A stretch of 64,000 nucleotides of DNA from Stenotrophomonas maltophilia (GTDB lineage Bacteria; Pseudomonadota; Gammaproteobacteria; Xanthomonadales; Xanthomonadaceae). Location of the stretch: positions 434,001 through 498,000 of the forward strand of contig NZ_NEQV01000005.1 of NCBI RefSeq assembly GCF_002799245.1, written 5' to 3'. The notes below the pieces were generated by a model. That model was not told the DNA's origin, searched no databases, and saw only the letters and a program-made list of their open reading frames with translations. Below, in pieces: positions 52,529 through 63,047 of the stretch. Within the stretch, counting starts at the first letter, position 1. Each line of letters opens with the position of its first letter. The position numbers and the translations under genes are program-made.

Positions 52529-53152
52529 TCAGTCCATTGAAGAGATCTCTATCCGGAAGTACTTTGGGTGATCTGCGAGTGGGCGCTTATCGAACATCGT
52601 CTTGGACAGCGTCCATGCTCGTTCAGGTGTCTGTCCGGGGATCAGAGGTTTTAATGCCCTCTCTACGTATGTAGTAGAGCCTCCATCATCTTCGATCTTT
52701 TGAAATTGAGCGGAGGCTGCAGCGTTGATCCTGCGTTCTTCCAGCACAAAGGTTAAAGACGTTTTGACAAGGCTTGGTGTCCAAGTGCATGGTCCGCGGC
52801 CATAGTAGTCAGCAACTTCCATCCCATCTTTAAACACTGTGCTGGTGAACTCGTTGTCGCTGATGCGCTTTACGGGGAACTCAACTGACTGCTGCTGCGG
52901 AGCGTACTGCACCCCCTCGTAATTGTTGATCGGGGGGAGGCAGAGTGGGTTTATCTCGTATGTGACGAAGACCTTTGGAGTAGGAGTGTCCACCGGAGCA
53001 TCGTGGACCCTGATCGCAATCGGCAGCGCATCCCTGGGCGCGGGATTTTCGCGGTAGACCGGGTATGAGCGTTCCTTGTTGCAGCCTGCAACGGCCAGTG
53101 TGATCAAAGCGATCAACGCAACGTGAGCAACGGGCGGGAGGGATTTCAGCAT
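52529..53152 (-). CDS. Immunity-type lipoprotein 2 (X-Tfi paralogue)
   Basis: A 207-residue lipoprotein almost identical to its paralogues over the signal peptide and the first mature residues (AGCNKERSYPVYRENPAP). The middle keeps NPLCLPPINNYEGVQY and MEVADYYGRGPCTW, while other parts diverge. Its effector partner downstream is the pseudogene, so it is now an orphan immunity gene if the reading is right. It may still protect against foreign lipase effectors. The gene is 107 bp downstream of immunity gene 3. Confidence 0.82.
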   Translation of the reverse strand: MLKSLPPVAHVALIALITLAVAGCNKERSYPVYRENPAPRDALPIAIRVHDAPVDTPTPKVFVTYEINPLCLPPINNYEGVQYAPQQQSVEFPVKRISDNEFTSTVFKDGMEVADYYGRGPCTWTPSLVKTSLTFVLEERRINAAASAQFQKIEDDGGSTTYVERALKPLIPGQTPERAWTLSKTMFDKRPLADHPKYFRIEISSMD

Positions 53153-53259
53153 GAGCGGGCCATGTCGCTGATTGAGGTGGCACGGGGGTGCGCCGGTACA
53201 GGGCTGCTACGGCGCAGGGTTCTCTGTGCGTGAGAATGCCGGTGCGCTTTCTCTGGATC

Positions 53260-53898
53260 TCATGGAACTACTTCCTCAGCCAGTGTGGAGATGTCGATTG
53301 GGAAGTATTCCTTGCGTTTTTCTTGTGGCATCTTCTCGTACCAACTCGAAGGCTCGGTTGGTGTCCGCTCTGGCGATTGTCCTGTGGTCATGGGGGGCAA
53401 TGCGCGCTTTACGTAAGCAGTGAAGGTTCTCCCGCCCTCAATCTCAGTGAACAGTGCTGCGACGGACGCGCGGATTGGGCGATCATCAATGACGAAGGCG
53501 AACGAAGCTTCCATGAGAACCGGTGTCCATGTGCACTGACCGCGCCCGTAGTAGTCGGCGACTTCCATTCCGTCTCTGAACATCACACTGCTGAACTCAG
53601 TTGCACTGAGGCGGTGTGCTTGAAGCTCAACCTTGTGCTGGTTGGGTTCGTACTGCACCCCCTCGTAATTGTTGATCGGGGGGAGGCAGAGTGGGTTTAT
53701 CTCGTACGTGACGAAGACCTTTGGAGTAGGAGTCTCCATCGGAGCATCGTGGACCCTGATCACAATTGGAAGCGCATCCCTGGGCGCGGGATTTTCGCGG
53801 TAGACCGGGTATGAGCGTTCCTTGTTGCAGCCTGCAACGGCCAGTGTGATCAAAGCGATCAACGCAACATGAGCAACGGGCGGGAGGGATTTCAGCAT
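53260..53898 (-). CDS. Immunity-type lipoprotein 3 (X-Tfi paralogue)
   Basis: A 212-residue lipoprotein with the same signal peptide and lipobox (LAVAGC) and the NPLCLPPINNYEGVQYE and MEVADYYGRGQCTW motifs. The C-terminal third differs most from the other two (RTFTAYVKRALPPM, then KRKEYFPIDIS). No effector fragment follows it; the next gene is immunity gene 2. It is the first gene of the leftward island and is preceded by promoter copy 2. Confidence 0.82.
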   Translation of the reverse strand: MLKSLPPVAHVALIALITLAVAGCNKERSYPVYRENPAPRDALPIVIRVHDAPMETPTPKVFVTYEINPLCLPPINNYEGVQYEPNQHKVELQAHRLSATEFSSVMFRDGMEVADYYGRGQCTWTPVLMEASFAFVIDDRPIRASVAALFTEIEGGRTFTAYVKRALPPMTTGQSPERTPTEPSSWYEKMPQEKRKEYFPIDISTLAEEVVP

Positions 53899-53942
53899 GA
53901 GCGGTCCATGTCGCTGATTGAGGTGGCACGGGGGGCGTCGGT

Positions 53943-54039
53943 GTTCCATTGCTCTGTGGCATCTGACTATAGGACCCGTTCCCGCCGCGCTCCAAGGTCT
54001 CAGACGTGCGGGCGTCTCAATTGCAGGCGGGAGGATGCC
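53943..54039 (-). promoter_or_regulatory. Duplicated promoter block, copy 2 (before immunity gene 3)
   Basis: 97 bp nearly identical to 52149-52245, with TTGGAG (53995-53990) and TATAGT (53971-53966) on the minus strand. It marks the upstream border of the duplicated unit. Confidence 0.65.
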
Positions 54040-54058
54040 CCCGGGCTTCAGGCGCCTG

Positions 54059-54862
54059 CTAGCGGGCTGTGAGCAGTGACTGCTGCAGCCATGCATCCAG
54101 TTGCGCACTGGTGAAGGCAGGGTTTTCCAGTGTCGAGATATGTCCGGCATCAGGTACCGCCTGCAGACGGCATCCGATCAGGTCGGCCATCTGCCGTGCT
54201 TCTGTCATCGGGCGTGGCAGGTCGTGTTCTCCGCTCATGATCAGCGTTGTTTCCGCATCCAGGTCCTTCAATGCAGCCAGCCGATCCGGGCGGCCGAAGA
54301 TCAGGCGGCCCAGCGGCACCACCGAGGCCAGCAGGCGTTCGCGTGGCCATGACAGCAGGCGCTGCTGGAACTGGAGGCGAAGCGGATCATCAGCGGCGAT
54401 GGAGGGGCGGAAGAACAGCGGCACGATCTGCTCGGCCATGGCGGGAGGGACGCAGCCGAGGTGCTCGATCAGGTCGAGCATCGCGAAGTAGCGCGCGCGC
54501 GAGTCATCGGGCTCGGCACCGAGGAAGGTGTCCATCAGCACCAGCGAACGGACCTGTGCGGGGCGTTGCAGGGCCAGTTCCGCAGCCCACATGCCGCCGA
54601 CGGAAAGCCCGACAAGTGCGTACTGATCGATGCCCAGGGCATCCAGCAGCGCGCCGGTTTCGCGTGCCAGATCCGCCGGCGTGGTGCAGCCTTCCGGCAG
54701 CAGGGCATCATTGCCGTGGCCGGGCAGCTCGGGAATGATCAGCCGGTGGCGTTTGCCCAGCGCATCGATCTGCGGTGCCCACATCGTGGCGTCCCAGAGA
54801 TAGCTGCCACCGAGGACAACGGGAAAGCCGGTTCCGATATCACGGAAGGGAAGCAGGGACAT
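54059..54862 (-). CDS. Alpha/beta hydrolase
   Basis: A 267-residue soluble hydrolase. The nucleophile elbow is VGLSVGGMWAAE (Ser), the acid is probably in MSGEHDLPRP and the histidine in PDAGHISTLENP, so the triad is complete. The DATMWAPQIDAL and IPELPGHG motifs resemble 3-oxoadipate enol-lactonase and related esterases, but no aromatic-degradation genes are near. It is leftward, downstream of nothing obvious; the 249-bp gap to cheB shows no recognised element. Confidence 0.85.
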   Translation of the reverse strand: MSLLPFRDIGTGFPVVLGGSYLWDATMWAPQIDALGKRHRLIIPELPGHGNDALLPEGCTTPADLARETGALLDALGIDQYALVGLSVGGMWAAELALQRPAQVRSLVLMDTFLGAEPDDSRARYFAMLDLIEHLGCVPPAMAEQIVPLFFRPSIAADDPLRLQFQQRLLSWPRERLLASVVPLGRLIFGRPDRLAALKDLDAETTLIMSGEHDLPRPMTEARQMADLIGCRLQAVPDAGHISTLENPAFTSAQLDAWLQQSLLTAR

Positions 54863-55111
54863 GGCAGCGCTCCAGGGAAGGGAGCCTCAAGCTGCGATGG
54901 CGCGGTGGACGCGTCTATGGCTGGGGATCGCAACGGGGATGATGTGTTAGGTCAAGTGGCAGTTACGCCAAATGTGCGCGTAAATGGTTTGCTCGTGTCG
55001 TGTGTAGTGAAGCCGTTACCCACCCGGTCCACGCCGATTGCGACAGTGAGTGCGGCAGGGCGCCGGTAGCGGCGACGCAGCCCCGTCACCGCTACCCGGA
55101 CACTGCGAGGG

Positions 55112-56185
55112 TCAACCGCGTGCCAACGCCAACAGCCGTTCGGCAATCCGTTCCAGCGGCACCTGTTCCTCGGCCGCGCCCAGCTTGAACGCGGCACCGG
55201 GCATGCCCCAGACCACGCTCGTCGCCTCGTCCTGGACCAGGGTCGGTGCGCCGGCCTGGCGCATTTCCAGCAGGCCACGTGCACCGTCATCGCCCATCCC
55301 GGTGAGGATGGCGCCGATGGCATTGCCGCCGGCGCTCTGTGCCACCGAGCGGAACAGCACGTCCACCGCCGGCTTGTGCCGGTTCACTGCCGGGCCATCG
55401 TCGACACGGCAACGCCAGCGCGCACCGTCGCGGATGATCCGCAGATGCTTGCCGCCGGGTGGCAGGTAGGCATGGCCGGGCAGCACCGCTTCACCGTCGC
55501 TGGCCTCGCGTACGGCCATCGCCGAGTGGCGGTCCAGGCGCTCGGCGAAGGCGCTGCTGAAGCTGGCCGGCAGGTGCTGGGTCATCACCACGGCGGGAGC
55601 GTCGGCCGGCAGGCCTTCCAGCACCACGCGCAGCGCTTCGGTGCCGCCGGCTGAAGAACCAATTGCGATCAACCGGTCGGTGGTGCGGAACTGCGGTGCG
55701 GCCGGGCGCATCGAGGGGGTTGCGTCCAGTGTGAGCTTCGGCATTGCAGCGCGCACCAGCGGACGCACCCGCGAGCGCGCCGCCATCTTGACCTTGGCGA
55801 TGATCTCGTCGGCGTAGCCCTGCAGGCCACGCGCCACGTCCAGCTTCGGCTTGGAGACGAAGTCCACTGCGCCCAATGCCAGCGCCTGCAGGGTGGTGTC
55901 GGCGCCGCGCTCGGTCAGCGAGGAGATCATCACCACCGGCAACGGGTGCAGGCGCATCAGGTTTTCCAGGAACGCCAGCCCGTCCATGCGCGGCATTTCC
56001 ACGTCCAGCGTGATCACGTCCGGGGCCAGGCGCTTGATCTTCTCGCGTGCCAGCAACGGATCGGCGGCGGTGCCGACCACGTCGATGGCCGGGTCGCTGG
56101 ACAGGATCTCGGTGAGCATCTGGCGCACGACGGCGGAGTCGTCGACGATCAGGACCCGGCAGGGGGCGTTGCCGGTCAGGGTCAT
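55112..56185 (-). CDS. cheB: CheB, chemoreceptor methylesterase/glutamine deamidase
   Basis: A 357-residue response-regulator enzyme that removes methyl groups from chemoreceptors. The receiver domain (residues 9-125) has Asp61 in [12 protein letters not shown]. The methylesterase domain (about 168-355) has Ser178 in [12 protein letters not shown], His204 in MTQHLPASF and an Asp in [11 protein letters not shown]. It overlaps cheD by four bases (ATGA) and ends the leftward receptor-cheR-cheD-cheB unit. Confidence 0.97.
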   Translation of the reverse strand: MTLTGNAPCRVLIVDDSAVVRQMLTEILSSDPAIDVVGTAADPLLAREKIKRLAPDVITLDVEMPRMDGLAFLENLMRLHPLPVVMISSLTERGADTTLQALALGAVDFVSKPKLDVARGLQGYADEIIAKVKMAARSRVRPLVRAAMPKLTLDATPSMRPAAPQFRTTDRLIAIGSSAGGTEALRVVLEGLPADAPAVVMTQHLPASFSSAFAERLDRHSAMAVREASDGEAVLPGHAYLPPGGKHLRIIRDGARWRCRVDDGPAVNRHKPAVDVLFRSVAQSAGGNAIGAILTGMGDDGARGLLEMRQAGAPTLVQDEATSVVWGMPGAAFKLGAAEEQVPLERIAERLLALARG

Positions 56186-56778
56186 TCGAACAGCTCCACG
56201 CCGCCGGTGACCGGGGCCTTGGACAGGCGTGCACGCACCGCCGATTCGGTCGCGGCTACTTCGGCTTCATGCGCATGTGGCAGGCGCTGCACGACCACGC
56301 GGCCGGTATCGGCGAAGAACCAGATCTTGCGCGGATGGATGCCGCACAGGTCCTCGGCGATGATCGGGATGTGCTCGGCCTGCAGGTACTGGCGCACGAA
56401 CTCGGCGTTGCGGGTGCCGACCGGATTGCTGGTGAAGCCCTTGAGCACGTTGGCGCCACCGAACACCTTGGCTTCGATGCGCTTGCGGTGGGCACCACGC
56501 TTGAGCATGTCGTTGATCAGCAGTTCCATCGCATAGCTGCCGTAGCGTGCGGGCGCACCGTCGCCGGCATTGCCTTCAGGCAGCAGGAAGTGGTTCATGC
56601 CACCGATCTTCAGCACCGGGTCGCGCAGGCAGGCGGCCACGCAGGAGCCCAGCGTGGTGGTCAGCGCGGTGGTGTCATCGACCACCAGGTACTGGGTCGG
56701 CAGCAGCTTGGCCGCGATGGTCTGGAAGCGCGCATCCTGGTAGCGCATCACATCGTCGGTACGCAGCGAGGCGTTCAT
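56182..56778 (-). CDS. cheD: CheD, chemoreceptor glutamine deamidase
   Basis: A 198-residue CheD. The catalytic Cys is in [13 protein letters not shown] and the His in [23 protein letters not shown] and [12 protein letters not shown] are typical. CheD deamidates receptor glutamines and adjusts receptor activity. It overlaps cheR upstream and cheB downstream by ATGA on both sides, so the three are translated together. Confidence 0.96.
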   Translation of the reverse strand: MNASLRTDDVMRYQDARFQTIAAKLLPTQYLVVDDTTALTTTLGSCVAACLRDPVLKIGGMNHFLLPEGNAGDGAPARYGSYAMELLINDMLKRGAHRKRIEAKVFGGANVLKGFTSNPVGTRNAEFVRQYLQAEHIPIIAEDLCGIHPRKIWFFADTGRVVVQRLPHAHEAEVAATESAVRARLSKAPVTGGVELFE

Positions 56779-57644
56779 GCGCCGGCCTTTGCCGCGCGGC
56801 GGTACAGGGTGCGGCCGCAGGGCTGGATCAGGTCGGCGGCGTGCAGGTAGTTTTCCGAGTGGCCGGTGTAGAGCAGGCCGTCGTCGGCCAGGTGCTGCAC
56901 CAGCCGGCCGAGGATGGCGCGCTGGGTCGGCTTGTCGAAGTAGATCATCACGTTGCGGCAGAACAGCGCATCGAACGGGCCGCCGACGTCGTAGCGCGGG
57001 GCAAGCAGGTTCAATGGGCGGAACTCGATCAGCTCGCGCAGCGCGGGCAGCACGCGGCACTGGCCTTCGTTGGGACCGCTGCCACGCTGGAAGTAGCGGC
57101 GGCGCAGGTCCGGATCGAGGCTGGTGACGCGATCGATGTTGTAGACACCACGGCCGGCGGTGGCCAGCACCTGGGTATCAACGTCGGTGGCGATGATGCG
57201 CACCGGTGGCTTCAGGGTGCCGAAGGCCTCGCAGGCGGTGATCGCCATCGAATAGGGCTCTTCGCCAGTGGATGCCGCGCACGACCACAGCAGCAACGGC
57301 GTGCGGCTGGAGCGCTGCTGCAGCTCCTCGCGCAGCTTGTCGAAGTGGTGCGGCTCGCGGAAGAACGAGGTCAGGTTGGTAGTGAGTGCGTTGGTGAACG
57401 CCTGCCACTCGTCACCGTCTTCCTGCTCCAGGTGGTCCAGGTACTGCTGGAAGCTGCGCATGCCCAGCGTGCGCAGGCGGCGCGACAGGCGGCCATAGAC
57501 CATGTCGCGCTTTGCCGGCGCGAGCGCGATGCCCACGCGCTGGTAGATCAGGTCGCAGACGCGGCGGAAATCACGGTCGGCGAACTCGAACTCGCGCGGG
57601 CCGGTAACGATGGGAGTAGGGCTTTGCACGGGGGACGTGTCCAT
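56775..57644 (-). CDS. cheR: CheR, chemoreceptor methyltransferase
   Basis: A 289-residue SAM-dependent methyltransferase. It has the N-terminal helical domain ([20 protein letters not shown]), the SAM motif [16 protein letters not shown] and [17 protein letters not shown] at 57644 starts 38 bp after the stop of chemoreceptor 1; the frame is open far upstream through the receptor gene but without homology. The neighbouring receptors end in DWQEF, a plausible tether for the CheR beta-subdomain. Confidence 0.96.
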   Translation of the reverse strand: MDTSPVQSPTPIVTGPREFEFADRDFRRVCDLIYQRVGIALAPAKRDMVYGRLSRRLRTLGMRSFQQYLDHLEQEDGDEWQAFTNALTTNLTSFFREPHHFDKLREELQQRSSRTPLLLWSCAASTGEEPYSMAITACEAFGTLKPPVRIIATDVDTQVLATAGRGVYNIDRVTSLDPDLRRRYFQRGSGPNEGQCRVLPALRELIEFRPLNLLAPRYDVGGPFDALFCRNVMIYFDKPTQRAILGRLVQHLADDGLLYTGHSENYLHAADLIQPCGRTLYRRAAKAGA

Positions 57645-57681
57645 CGGCGGGGGCGGCGGCCGAAGCCGCCGCAGGTGGGTC

Positions 57682-59964
57682 TCAGAATTCCTGCCAGTCG
57701 CTGTCGCTGGCGGCGAACGTGCTGGTGTTGCTGCTACGGCGCGTCGATGCCGGTGCCGGTACCTGCGTTTGGCCCGGTTGCGGACGTGCCACAGCGGCGA
57801 CGCGGGCCGGCTCGACATGCGCGGCCACGGCCTGCATCGCGGCCGCGACCTGATTGTCGAGGCGGAAGATCGCCACGGCGTCGGCCAGCTGGCCGGCCTG
57901 GTCCTCCATCGCACGTGCGGCGGCGGTGGCTTCCTCCACCAGCGCCGCATTCTGCTGGGTGGTCTCGTCCATCTGCACCACGGTCTGGTTGACCTGCTCG
58001 ATGCCGGCCGACTGTTCCTGAGAAGCGGCGGAGATCTCGGCCATGATGTCGGTCACGCGCTGCACCGAGGCGACGATCTCGCCCATGGTTGCGCCAGCCT
58101 TGTGCACCAGCGCCGAGCCATCGTTGACCTTGCCGACCGAATCGTCAATCAGGCCCTTGATCTCCTTGGCGGCAGCGGCCGAGCGCTGGGCGAGGGTGCG
58201 CACTTCGCTGGCGACCACGGCGAAGCCGCGGCCCTGCTCACCGGCACGGGCGGCTTCCACTGCAGCGTTCAGCGCCAGGATGTTGGTCTGGAATGCGATG
58301 CCGTCGATGACGCTGATGATCTCGGCGATCTTCTTCGAGGAGGCTTCGATGGCCGACATGGTGGTGACCACCTGGCCGACCACGTCGCCGCCCTGCGAGG
58401 CAACGCCATGGGCGCCGATGGCGAGCTGGTTGGCCTGGCGGGCGTGCTCGGCGTTCTGGCGCACGGTGGAGGTCAGTTCCTCCATCGAGGCGGCGGTTTC
58501 CTCCAGGTTGGCGGCCTGCTGCTCGGTACGGCGCGACAGGTCGCTGTTGCCGGAGGCGATCTCGCCAGCGGCGAGGGTGATGCTGGAAGCACTGGCCTGG
58601 ATCTGGCCGACGATCTGGGTCAGCTGCGAGACCGTGCTATTGGCATCGTCGCGCATGCGCGCGAACACGCCCTGGTAGTCGCCGTGCATGCGCGCGGTCA
58701 GGTCGCCTTCGGCGATGGCCGACAGCAGCTGCGAAAGCTTGCCGAGGTTGTCATCGCTGACCGCCATCATCGCGTTGAGGTTTTCCAGCATCAGGCGGAA
58801 ATCGTGATCGAAGCGCTGCGCGTCGCCACGGCGGCTGAAGTCGCCGGCTGCGGCGGCGCTGGCCAACTGCTTGATCTCGGCGTTGATGCGGCCGAGGTTG
58901 GCCTTGACCGTGTCTACGGTGGTGGTCATCGCGGCCTTCTCGCCCGGATAGCGCGCGATGTCGCGGCTGAGATCACCGACCGCGTACTGCTGCACCACGT
59001 CCAGCACATCGTGCAGGGTCTGTACGTGGCTGCCGACCAGGGTGTTGGTTTCCTGCACCATCAGCCCGTACTCGCCGGGGAAGGCGCTGGCGTCGATGCG
59101 GTAGCTGAGTTCGCCACCATCGTGGCGGCGGGCCATTTCGCGCTGGCCGGTGATGACCGCATGCAGCTGCTGCTGCATGCCGGCCATGGCGTGCAGCAGG
59201 CGGCCGGTTTCGTCGTGCGGCTGCGCGCCGATGTGGCTGTCGAGCTTGCCGGCGGCGATACCTTCGGCCACGGCCGTGGCCTGCTTCAGCGGCACTGCGA
59301 TGCGGTTGCCGATGAGCCAGCTCAGGGCCAGTACGATCAGCACCAGCACGCCACCGGAGACCGCCATGATCGCGGTGAACACCAGCGCCTGCTTCTGCAC
59401 GTCGTCCATGTAGACGCCGCTGCTGACCACCCAGTTCCAGGGCGCGAACAGGCCGGCGTAGGCGACTTTCTCGACATCGCCCTTGCTGCCCGGCTTGGCC
59501 CAGCGGTAATTGACGAAGCCGCCACCAGCGCGGGCGGCTTCGACCTGGTTGTAGTAGATGCGTACACCGTCGTCGGTGCGGAAGTCCTTCATGTCCTTGC
59601 CGACCAGGTCCTTGCGGAACGGGTGCATCAGCAGCCGGTAGCCGGTGTCGTAGACGTTGAAGTAGTAGGTATCGTTCTCGGCACGCATCACTTCCAGGGC
59701 CTGCAGCGCGGCGCTCTTGGCCGCCTCTTCGCTGAGCTCGCCGGTACCGGCCAGGCGGTGGTAGTGCTGCAGGATGCCGTAGCTCAGTTCGACCTGGGTC
59801 TTCAGCGCGGTCTTGCGGGTCTCGGTGAGATCCAGGTACTGCATGCGGGCGGCGATCACCGAGAGCGCGATCACCCCGAGCGCGATGAGCAGCGTCAGCA
59901 GGTTGAGCTTGCGCCGGACGGAAAGATTGCTGAAGTAGTGTTGCCAGCGATGCAGGAGATTCAT
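57682..59964 (-). CDS. Methyl-accepting chemotaxis protein 1, single-Cache type
   Basis: A 760-residue chemoreceptor. TM1 is at about 22-40, a periplasmic single Cache domain at about 45-185 ([33 protein letters not shown]), and TM2 at about 192-213, followed by HAMP ([19 protein letters not shown]) and further HAMP-like stretches. The signalling domain spans about 470-700, with the hairpin tip [24 protein letters not shown] sequence (core [20 protein letters not shown]). The C-terminus ends DWQEF. The ligand is unknown; single-Cache domains often bind small organic acids. The signalling half is nearly identical to receptor 2. Confidence 0.95.
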   Translation of the reverse strand: MNLLHRWQHYFSNLSVRRKLNLLTLLIALGVIALSVIAARMQYLDLTETRKTALKTQVELSYGILQHYHRLAGTGELSEEAAKSAALQALEVMRAENDTYYFNVYDTGYRLLMHPFRKDLVGKDMKDFRTDDGVRIYYNQVEAARAGGGFVNYRWAKPGSKGDVEKVAYAGLFAPWNWVVSSGVYMDDVQKQALVFTAIMAVSGGVLVLIVLALSWLIGNRIAVPLKQATAVAEGIAAGKLDSHIGAQPHDETGRLLHAMAGMQQQLHAVITGQREMARRHDGGELSYRIDASAFPGEYGLMVQETNTLVGSHVQTLHDVLDVVQQYAVGDLSRDIARYPGEKAAMTTTVDTVKANLGRINAEIKQLASAAAAGDFSRRGDAQRFDHDFRLMLENLNAMMAVSDDNLGKLSQLLSAIAEGDLTARMHGDYQGVFARMRDDANSTVSQLTQIVGQIQASASSITLAAGEIASGNSDLSRRTEQQAANLEETAASMEELTSTVRQNAEHARQANQLAIGAHGVASQGGDVVGQVVTTMSAIEASSKKIAEIISVIDGIAFQTNILALNAAVEAARAGEQGRGFAVVASEVRTLAQRSAAAAKEIKGLIDDSVGKVNDGSALVHKAGATMGEIVASVQRVTDIMAEISAASQEQSAGIEQVNQTVVQMDETTQQNAALVEEATAAARAMEDQAGQLADAVAIFRLDNQVAAAMQAVAAHVEPARVAAVARPQPGQTQVPAPASTRRSSNTSTFAASDSDWQEF
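57891..58566. repeat. Near-identical 676-bp direct repeat, copy A (receptor signalling module)
   Basis: Aligned without gaps to 60762-61437 with only scattered substitutions, mostly silent. It covers the kinase-control and adaptation region of receptor 1. Confidence 0.85.
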
Positions 59965-60137
59965 CGAGCAGGACCAGGTCGAAGCGGGCGGGCGGCGCCG
60001 AGCCGGCCAGCGGCGGGATACGCCGTGACAACCCCGTTATCGGCCGCGGGAGCGGGGGATTGAGGCGCGGTGTCCGAACGTATTCAGGTTTCCTTGCAGC
60101 GGCGGCTGCGGGGCTGCCTGCGGCAGGCTGGTTTTGT

Positions 60138-60400
60138 AGCAACAGCAAGAGCAACAGCAACAGCAACAGCGGTTGGTCGGCGCTGGATTGTCAGTAGGTG
60201 GCTGGGCCGGGGTGGGCAGGCAGGACACGCCGTAAACCCGTCCATGGGGGCTCGATGGCGCCATCCATGGCGCCAACGGTCCTGCCTGCCCACCCCGGCC
60301 CAGCCCTCCCGGCATTTCGGTGTCGGACGGCAAGGGCGTTGGGTTTCCAGGTGGAAAGAGGGGTCAGATCCGTTTTCCTGCGGAAAACGGATCTGACCCC
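60138..60400. repeat. Composite repeat cluster upstream of chemoreceptor 1
   Basis: Lies in the 603-bp gap between receptor 1 and receptor 2. It contains a CAACAG-rich tract (60138-60170), a hairpin with 27-bp perfect arms (60200-60226 and 60279-60305) and the GGGGTC..GACCCC palindrome (60360-60400). The same three parts, in another order, make up the element at 23879-24266. The outer 33-bp inverted repeat is absent here. No gene is seen in the gap. Confidence 0.8.
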
Positions 60401-60516
60401 GGAAGCGACCGGGCTTTTGCTTCTCGCGCTTCCTTCTTCAATCCGGGGCGCGCGCTCTCCACGGCCACCCCGAGGGGCTTCGCCGTTGGCTGGATATCCG
60501 GATACCCCGAAACGAA

Positions 60517-60543
60517 AACGCCCCGGCGCAGGGCCGGGGCGTT
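60517..60543 (-). terminator. Terminator of chemoreceptor 2
   Basis: AACGCCCCGGC pairs with GCCGGGGCGTT around a 5-base loop; TTTTCG follows on the minus strand. Receptor 1 must therefore have its own promoter in 59965-60510. Confidence 0.85.
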
Positions 60544-60567
60544 CTCGTACGTCCGATCAGGCCGGAA

Positions 60568-62946
60568 TCAGAATTCCTGCCAGTCTCCATCGGCCAGTTC
60601 GGTCGCCATCGGGCGACCACCCGCCATACGGCGGGCCGGCGGGGCAGCCGGGGCCGGTGCTGCCGGTGCGGCGGCACGCGGAGCCGGGGCAGTGACACGC
60701 GGCGGGGCCACCACGGTATCGGCTTCGTCGACCACGAAGATCGACACCGCTTCGCTGAGGTGGCCGGCCTGTTCTTCCATTGCACGCGCGGCGGCGGTGG
60801 CTTCCTCCACCAGCGCCGCATTCTGCTGGGTGGTCTCGTCCATCTGCACCACGGTCTGGTTGACCTGCTCGATGCCGGCCGACTGTTCCTGCGAGGCGGC
60901 GGAGATCTCGGCCATGATGTCGGTCACGCGCTGCACCGAGGCGACGATCTCGCCCATGGTCGCGCCAGCCTTGTGCACCAGCGCCGAGCCATCGTTGACC
61001 TTGCCGACCGAGTCGTCGATCAGGCCCTTGATCTCCTTGGCGGCAGCGGCCGAGCGCTGGGCGAGGGTGCGCACTTCGCTGGCGACCACGGCGAAGCCGC
61101 GGCCCTGCTCACCGGCACGGGCGGCTTCCACTGCGGCATTCAGTGCCAGGATGTTGGTCTGGAACGCGATGCCGTCGATGACGCTGATGATCTCGGCGAT
61201 CTTCTTCGAGGAGGCTTCGATGGCCGACATGGTGGTGACCACCTGGCCGACCACGTCGCCGCCCTGCGAGGCGACGCCATGCGCGCCGATGGCGAGCTGG
61301 TTGGCCTGGCGGGCGTGCTCGGCGTTCTGGCGCACGGTGGAGGTCAGTTCCTCCATCGAGGCGGCGGTTTCCTCCAGGTTGGCGGCCTGCTGCTCGGTAC
61401 GGCGCGACAGGTCGCTGTTGCCGGAGGCGATCTCGCCGGCAGCCGAGCTGATGGCACGGCTGGACTGCTTGATGCGGGTGACGATCTCGCTCAGCTGCGC
61501 GGCGGTCGCGTTGGCATCGTCGCGCATGCGGGCGAACACACCCTGGTAGTCGCCATGCATGCGCACGGTCAGGTCGCCCTGCGACAGTGCGGCGAGCAGG
61601 CTGGAGATCTGTTCGATGCTGCCGGCGTTGGCGTCCAGCAGGCCGTTGATCTGCTGGGCCAGCTGCAGGAAGAAGCCTTCCTTGTCGGAGGCATCGATGC
61701 GGCCGGACAGATCGCCAGCGGCAGCCTGGGCGATCACGCGGGCCACTTCGGCTTCAACCTGCGCTTCCTGGGTGCGGTCGCGCCATTCCACCACGTAGCC
61801 GACGGTGTCGCCGCCTTCATTGCGGATGGTCGAGACCACCTGGGCGAACTGGGCATCACCGTACTGCATCGGGCGACGGGCGACGCCGTGCGCCTTCAGG
61901 TTGTTCAGCAGGGTCTGGTCCATCTCGCCGCGGTGTTCAAGCACGGTGACCGGCTTGCCGATCAGCGAGGCCTGCGCATCGAAGTCCGGCAGGTCGCGGC
62001 GCACTTCGTCCTGGTACTGGCTCAGGGTCTGCTGCAGGGCGCGGTTGCTGTAGACAATGGTGTTGCTGGTGTCGGTCAGGTACACGCCGGTCGAGCTGTA
62101 ATCCAGCGCGGTGCGGATGCGCAGGTTCTCGCGGGCGATGGCCTGGTCGGTCTCGATGCGCTCGCGCAGGTCGCGCTGCATGCGCTGCATGGACTGCATC
62201 AGTTCGCCCACTTCGTCCTGGCGGCTGACGTCGATGTGGCCATCGAGCTTGCCACCGGCCACGTCGTTGGCAACCGAGACGGCGCCACGCACGCTGCCGA
62301 CCAGGGCGCGGGCAAACAGCCACACCAGCACCAGGCCGAGCGCGGCGCCGCCCAGCAGGGCGATCACGGTCAGCACGGCCGAGGCGGAGTAGGTGGATGC
62401 GGCCTCTTCGCGCGAGGCGCGGGCGAGGCGGTTGTCTTCGGCGATCAGCGCTTCCAGCGCCGAGGCGGCCTTGCGGTGCTTGGTGCGGGTTTCGCCGACG
62501 AAGGTATCGATGGCGTCGTCCGGCAGGTCCAGTTCCAGCATCTCGGTGACGCTGTCATAGGAGGCCAGGGCGTCCTTCCATTCCTTGGCGAAGGTGTCGA
62601 ACAGCTTCTTCTGCTGCGGGTTGTCGACCAGTGCCGGATAGCCCTTGATCGACTTGTCCATGCTCTCGCGCAGCTCCACGGCCTGCTTGCGTGCATCGGA
62701 CTTGACGTCGTCGCTGGCGCGGATCAGCTGCTGGTAGGCGGCATTGCGGTATTCGCCCAGCATGCCGCGCATCTCGCCCGCCATGCGGATGCTTTCCATG
62801 CGCGAACCCGCCAGCTCGGTGGTGACGTTGTTCAGCGAATGCAGGCCACGATAGGCGACGATGCCCTGCAGCAGCATCACCAGCAGGATGACGCCGAAGG
62901 TCAGCATCAGCTTCGGCATCAGTTTCAGGTTGTTGATCCACGGCAT
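60568..62946 (-). CDS. Methyl-accepting chemotaxis protein 2, four-helix-bundle sensor with PAS domain
   Basis: A 792-residue chemoreceptor. TM1 is at about 13-33, a periplasmic four-helix-bundle domain at about 35-185 ([20 protein letters not shown]), and TM2 at about 190-212, followed by HAMP ([20 protein letters not shown]) and a cytoplasmic PAS domain (about 270-385; [40 protein letters not shown]). A second HAMP-like region leads to the signalling domain, which is nearly identical to receptor 1. The C-terminus ends DGDWQEF. The PAS domain suggests redox or energy sensing as a second input; this is inference. Confidence 0.95.
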   Translation of the reverse strand: MPWINNLKLMPKLMLTFGVILLVMLLQGIVAYRGLHSLNNVTTELAGSRMESIRMAGEMRGMLGEYRNAAYQQLIRASDDVKSDARKQAVELRESMDKSIKGYPALVDNPQQKKLFDTFAKEWKDALASYDSVTEMLELDLPDDAIDTFVGETRTKHRKAASALEALIAEDNRLARASREEAASTYSASAVLTVIALLGGAALGLVLVWLFARALVGSVRGAVSVANDVAGGKLDGHIDVSRQDEVGELMQSMQRMQRDLRERIETDQAIARENLRIRTALDYSSTGVYLTDTSNTIVYSNRALQQTLSQYQDEVRRDLPDFDAQASLIGKPVTVLEHRGEMDQTLLNNLKAHGVARRPMQYGDAQFAQVVSTIRNEGGDTVGYVVEWRDRTQEAQVEAEVARVIAQAAAGDLSGRIDASDKEGFFLQLAQQINGLLDANAGSIEQISSLLAALSQGDLTVRMHGDYQGVFARMRDDANATAAQLSEIVTRIKQSSRAISSAAGEIASGNSDLSRRTEQQAANLEETAASMEELTSTVRQNAEHARQANQLAIGAHGVASQGGDVVGQVVTTMSAIEASSKKIAEIISVIDGIAFQTNILALNAAVEAARAGEQGRGFAVVASEVRTLAQRSAAAAKEIKGLIDDSVGKVNDGSALVHKAGATMGEIVASVQRVTDIMAEISAASQEQSAGIEQVNQTVVQMDETTQQNAALVEEATAAARAMEEQAGHLSEAVSIFVVDEADTVVAPPRVTAPAPRAAAPAAPAPAAPPARRMAGGRPMATELADGDWQEF
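60762..61437. repeat. Near-identical 676-bp direct repeat, copy B (receptor signalling module)
   Basis: Partner of 57891-58566. Outside this block the two receptor genes differ clearly in sensor domains and flanks. Confidence 0.85.
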
Positions 62947-63047
62947 GGGCGTTGCAGGCTCCTAAGGCAGACGCGCCCGGGCATCGGGCCCGGTTGCAGC
63001 AGGAACCACGCCGGCACCAGGTCCGGCGTGGCTCGACGAACAGCGGA

